The notes beneath the pieces were generated by a model. That model was given only the letters and a program-made list of their open reading frames with translations. It searched no databases and was not told where the DNA came from. The position numbers and the translations under genes were made by a program. Source: JACDAV01 sp036556145 (GTDB lineage Bacteria; Chloroflexota; Limnocylindria; Limnocylindrales; CSP1-4). Taken from it: a stretch of DNA of 9,377 bases. Within the stretch, counting starts at the first letter, position 1. The number at the start of each line of letters is the position of its first letter. Shown here piece by piece: positions 7,151 through 9,377 of this stretch. The stretch covers positions 1 through 9,377 of the forward strand of contig DATBKB010000059.1 of NCBI GenBank assembly GCA_036556145.1, read 5' to 3'.

Positions 7151-8164
7151 TCAGGTCCCCGACCCCGACGCCATCGAGGCGCGAGCTGCCGCTCGCCGCG
7201 TCGCCGCCGCGCGCCGGATCCGCGTCGCCCGCTCGCTGCCATGGGAGCCTGCGTCGTTCGGCCTCGACGGAGTCTCGACGCCGAGCAGGATCCGGACCGC
7301 GGCGGCGCGGTCGGCCCGGCCGAGACGCTGGCACCACGAGCAGAAGTGCGTCGAGCGACCGCCGACGACGATCCGCCGGATCGCGCGGCCGCAGCGCGGG
7401 CACGGCTCGCCCGCTCGCTGGTAGGCCTGGAGGCGCTCCTGCATCGAGCCGTCGCCGTCCGGCGCGGTGTAGTCGTCGACCGACGAGCCGCGCCGCACGA
7501 TCGCCTCACTCAGGACCCTGCGGAGCTCCTCGTACAGCCGGCGTTCGTCGGCGGGCCGGAGCGTCGGGGCCGAGCGGAGCGGGTGGAGCCGGGCCGCCCA
7601 CAGCGCCTCGTCCGCGTAGATGTTGCCGACGCCGGCGAGGAACGACTGGTCGAGCAGGAGTGGCTTGAGCCGGCCGCGCCGCGCACGGATCCGGCGGCGG
7701 AAGTCGCGCAGCGTGAACTCCGTGTCGAGCGGCTCCGGTCCCGTCGCGGCGAACGGCCCGGCTGCGCCGCCGACCGTCAGCTCACCGGTTGCCCGGTCGC
7801 GCTCGTAGAGTCCGACGCGGCCGAACTTGCGGATGTCGCGGAACCGCAGCTCGCGTCCGTCAGCGAGCTCGAGGACGAGCCGGACGTAGGGATCCTCGGG
7901 CGCGGCGGCCGGCACGACGAACAGCTGGCCGGTCATCTTGAGATGGATCGTCAGCGCGGCACCGCCCGAGAGGTCGACGACCAGCTGCTTCCCGCGCCGG
8001 CCGACCGCCTCGACCCGACGCCCGCTGACGGCCACCCGGAACGACGCGGGCTCGTGCGTCCTGAGCGTCCGCGCCCACGTCGAGCGCGCGCCGACGATCT
8101 CCGCCCCGACGAGGCGGGGGCGTAGGTCGCGCGCAACGGTCTCGACTTCGGGGAGCTCGGGCAT
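7151..8164 (-). CDS. mutM: Formamidopyrimidine-DNA glycosylase (Fpg) with a long C-terminal tail
   Basis: MutM removes 8-oxoguanine and formamidopyrimidines and cuts the abasic site (AP lyase). The N-terminus MPELPEVETV has the catalytic Pro2 and Glu3. Lys59 in GRRGKQL corresponds to the conserved lysine of the family. IHLKMTGQL (73-81) follows, then VGNIYADEALW (179-189) of the helix-two-turn-helix DNA-binding region. The zinc finger has C255, C258, C275 and C278, with Arg270 in GGRSTHFC. The protein is 337 residues, against about 270-290 usual: after the zinc finger there are about 57 extra residues, rich in Ala, Arg and Ser. The ATG at 8164 is fixed by the P2/E3 requirement, but no recognisable Shine-Dalgarno precedes it (GCCTGATCCCTCGCC), so coupling with polA, 10 bp upstream, is likely. 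Part of polA-mutM-ABC-F-coaE. Confidence 0.96.
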   Translation of the reverse strand: MPELPEVETVARDLRPRLVGAEIVGARSTWARTLRTHEPASFRVAVSGRRVEAVGRRGKQLVVDLSGGAALTIHLKMTGQLFVVPAAAPEDPYVRLVLELADGRELRFRDIRKFGRVGLYERDRATGELTVGGAAGPFAATGPEPLDTEFTLRDFRRRIRARRGRLKPLLLDQSFLAGVGNIYADEALWAARLHPLRSAPTLRPADERRLYEELRRVLSEAIVRRGSSVDDYTAPDGDGSMQERLQAYQRAGEPCPRCGRAIRRIVVGGRSTHFCSWCQRLGRADRAAAVRILLGVETPSRPNDAGSHGSERATRIRRAAATRRAAARASMASGSGT

Positions 8165-8174
8165 CGGCGAGGGA

Positions 8175-9377
8175 TCAGGCGCCGGCCAGCGGCGCCACCG
8201 GGTCGGCCTCGGGCGGCTCGTCGGCCTCGGCGGCGACCGCGTCGGCGCGCGTCAGCGGCGTCATCGACTCCCAGTCGTCACCGACCTTGATGTCGACGGT
8301 CAGCGGCACGTTGAGCGGCAGCGCCGATTCCATCGTCTCCCGGACAACCGGCGCGAGGCGCTCGACCTCGTCGCGAGGCACCTCGAGGAGGATCTCGTCG
8401 TGGACCGACAGGAGGAGCCGGGCCCGGAAGCCGCCGGCCCGGACCCGCTCGTCGAGCCGGATCATCGCGATCTTCTGGATGTCCGCGGCGGTCCCCTGGA
8501 TCGGCATGTTGATCGCCATCCGCTCGCCCGCGCCCCGGAGTGCCGGGTTCGACGCGCGGAGCTCGGGGATCTGGCGCTTGCGACCGAGCAGCGTCTCGAC
8601 CCAGCCCTGGGTTCGGGCCGTCTCCTTGATCGCCATCATGTAGTAGCTGATGCCGGAGTACGCAGCGAAGTAGCTGTTGATGAACTCCTGGGCCTCCTGT
8701 CGCGGGATGTTCGCCCGGCTCGCGAGCCCGAAGTCGCTCATGCCATAGGCCAGGCCGAAGTTCACCATCTTCGCCATCGATCGCTCGTCGGCCGTGACGT
8801 CTTCGGGTGGCTTGTGGAGGACACGCGCCGCGGTCTCGCGATGGATGTCGGCATTCCGCGCGAACGCGTCACGCAGGTGCTCGTCGCCCGACACGTGGGC
8901 GAGGATCCGCAGCTCGATCTGCGAATAGTCGGCGGCCATGAGCGTCACGTCGGGCGCGCCGGCGACGAACGCCCGCCGGATCCGGCGACCGAGGGCCGTG
9001 CGGATCGGGATGTTCTGGAGGTTCGGATCGGAGGACGAGAGCCGGCCCGTCGCGGCGACGGCCTGGTGGAACGTCGTGTGGAGCCGGCCGTCGTCGGCGA
9101 CGAGCGTCGGCAGGGCCTCGACGTAGGTCGATCGCAGCTTCGTGTAGACGCGCCACTCGAGGAGCTTGTCGATCATCGGGTGGGCCGGCCGAAGGTCCTC
9201 GAGCACCGCGGCATCCGTCGAGTAGCCCGTCTTCGTCCGGCGGCCCTTCGGCAGGTTGAGCTCGAAGAACAGGACCTGCTCGAGCTGCTTGGGGCTGCCG
9301 AGGTTGAACTCGTGGCCGACGTCGGCATAGATCTCGCGCTCGAGCCGCTCGATCTCGGCGCGAAACTCGCGGTCGAG
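8175..9377 (-). CDS. polA: DNA polymerase I, C-terminal polymerase domain (cut by the window edge)
   Basis: PolA fills gaps in excision repair and replaces Okazaki primers. The visible 400 residues are the polymerase domain; the 5'-nuclease and any 3'-exonuclease domain lie beyond the right edge. In order: NLGSPKQLEQVLF (the usual start of the thumb/palm segment), GRLSSSDPNLQNIPIRT, motif A DYSQIELRILAH (nt 8897-8932 region) with the first metal-binding Asp, motif B (O helix) ERSMAKMVNFGLAYG with the Arg-Lys-Phe-Tyr pattern, and motif C SVHDEILLEV with the second catalytic Asp. All catalytic residues are present, and O-helix Phe (not Tyr) predicts normal dideoxynucleotide discrimination. The protein ends about 25 residues after DDWESMTPL, where most family members stop, in an acidic Ala/Pro tail. 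An internal GTG at 9206 is just a valine; the frame continues to base 9377. It is the first gene in view of the operon. Confidence 0.96.
   Translation of the reverse strand, partial: LDREFRAEIERLEREIYADVGHEFNLGSPKQLEQVLFFELNLPKGRRTKTGYSTDAAVLEDLRPAHPMIDKLLEWRVYTKLRSTYVEALPTLVADDGRLHTTFHQAVAATGRLSSSDPNLQNIPIRTALGRRIRRAFVAGAPDVTLMAADYSQIELRILAHVSGDEHLRDAFARNADIHRETAARVLHKPPEDVTADERSMAKMVNFGLAYGMSDFGLASRANIPRQEAQEFINSYFAAYSGISYYMMAIKETARTQGWVETLLGRKRQIPELRASNPALRGAGERMAINMPIQGTAADIQKIAMIRLDERVRAGGFRARLLLSVHDEILLEVPRDEVERLAPVVRETMESALPLNVPLTVDIKVGDDWESMTPLTRADAVAAEADEPPEADPVAPLAGA

Noticed and set aside
7150..7509. Extension of the ABC-F protein upstream to 7509
   Set aside because: The added 120 residues are a Arg/Ser/Ala-rich out-of-frame reading of mutM; ABC-F homology starts at the GTG at 7149.
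6848..8125. Plus-strand open frame of 425 codons opposite ABC-F and mutM
   Set aside because: Shadow frame spanning two real genes, without domain features or a ribosome binding site.

Overview
The window is high-GC bacterial chromosomal DNA with tightly packed genes. It has three blocks: the start of uvrB on the minus strand (1-708), a four-gene plus-strand cluster of Tad/Flp-pilus-type envelope genes (915-4547), and a minus-strand run coaE, ABC-F ATPase, mutM, polA (4544 to the right edge). The order polA-mutM-coaE is known from Gram-positive chromosomes, and coaE close to uvrB is typical of Actinomycetota. Together with a Gram-positive-type SOS box, the high GC and the TadE/TadG/CpaB set, this suggests a Chloroflexota (for example Limnocylindria-like) or actinobacterial genome. 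The lineage is an inference; no rRNA or other decisive marker is present.

Left part: uvrB begins with a TTG codon behind a strong Shine-Dalgarno sequence and runs off the left edge. Forty bases upstream of it is a perfect 16-bp palindrome, TCGAAC-N4-GTTCGA, matching the LexA (DinR-type) SOS box. The 206-bp divergent gap also holds a stem-loop and the ribosome binding site of the first Tad gene.

Middle part: two tandem TadE-like pseudopilin genes (182 residues each, evidently paralogous) and a TadG-like gene overlap at their stop/start codons and are surely translated together. After a 146-bp gap with a GC-rich hairpin and a possible weak promoter comes a CpaB/RcpC-like gene. The Tad motor (TadA), platform (TadB/C), prepilin peptidase and major pilin are not here and must be elsewhere if the apparatus works. 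The products should be membrane-anchored envelope proteins: two TadE pseudopilins, a TadG-like protein with a large extracytoplasmic domain that I do not recognise, and a CpaB periplasmic/outer-wall assembly factor.

Right part: polA (C-terminal 400 residues), mutM, an ABC-F ATPase and coaE lie head to tail with gaps of 10 bp, 1 bp and a 1-bp overlap, so they look like one operon for DNA repair/replication, ribosome-associated ATPase function and CoA synthesis. coaE and cpaB converge and share the palindrome CTAG, which supplies both stop codons. The Tad cluster therefore sits, in opposite orientation, between coaE and uvrB. No mobile elements, CRISPR arrays, tRNA or rRNA genes were seen, and no clearly new system; the most unusual parts are the unrecognised TadG domain, the TadE pair and the long basic tail on MutM.
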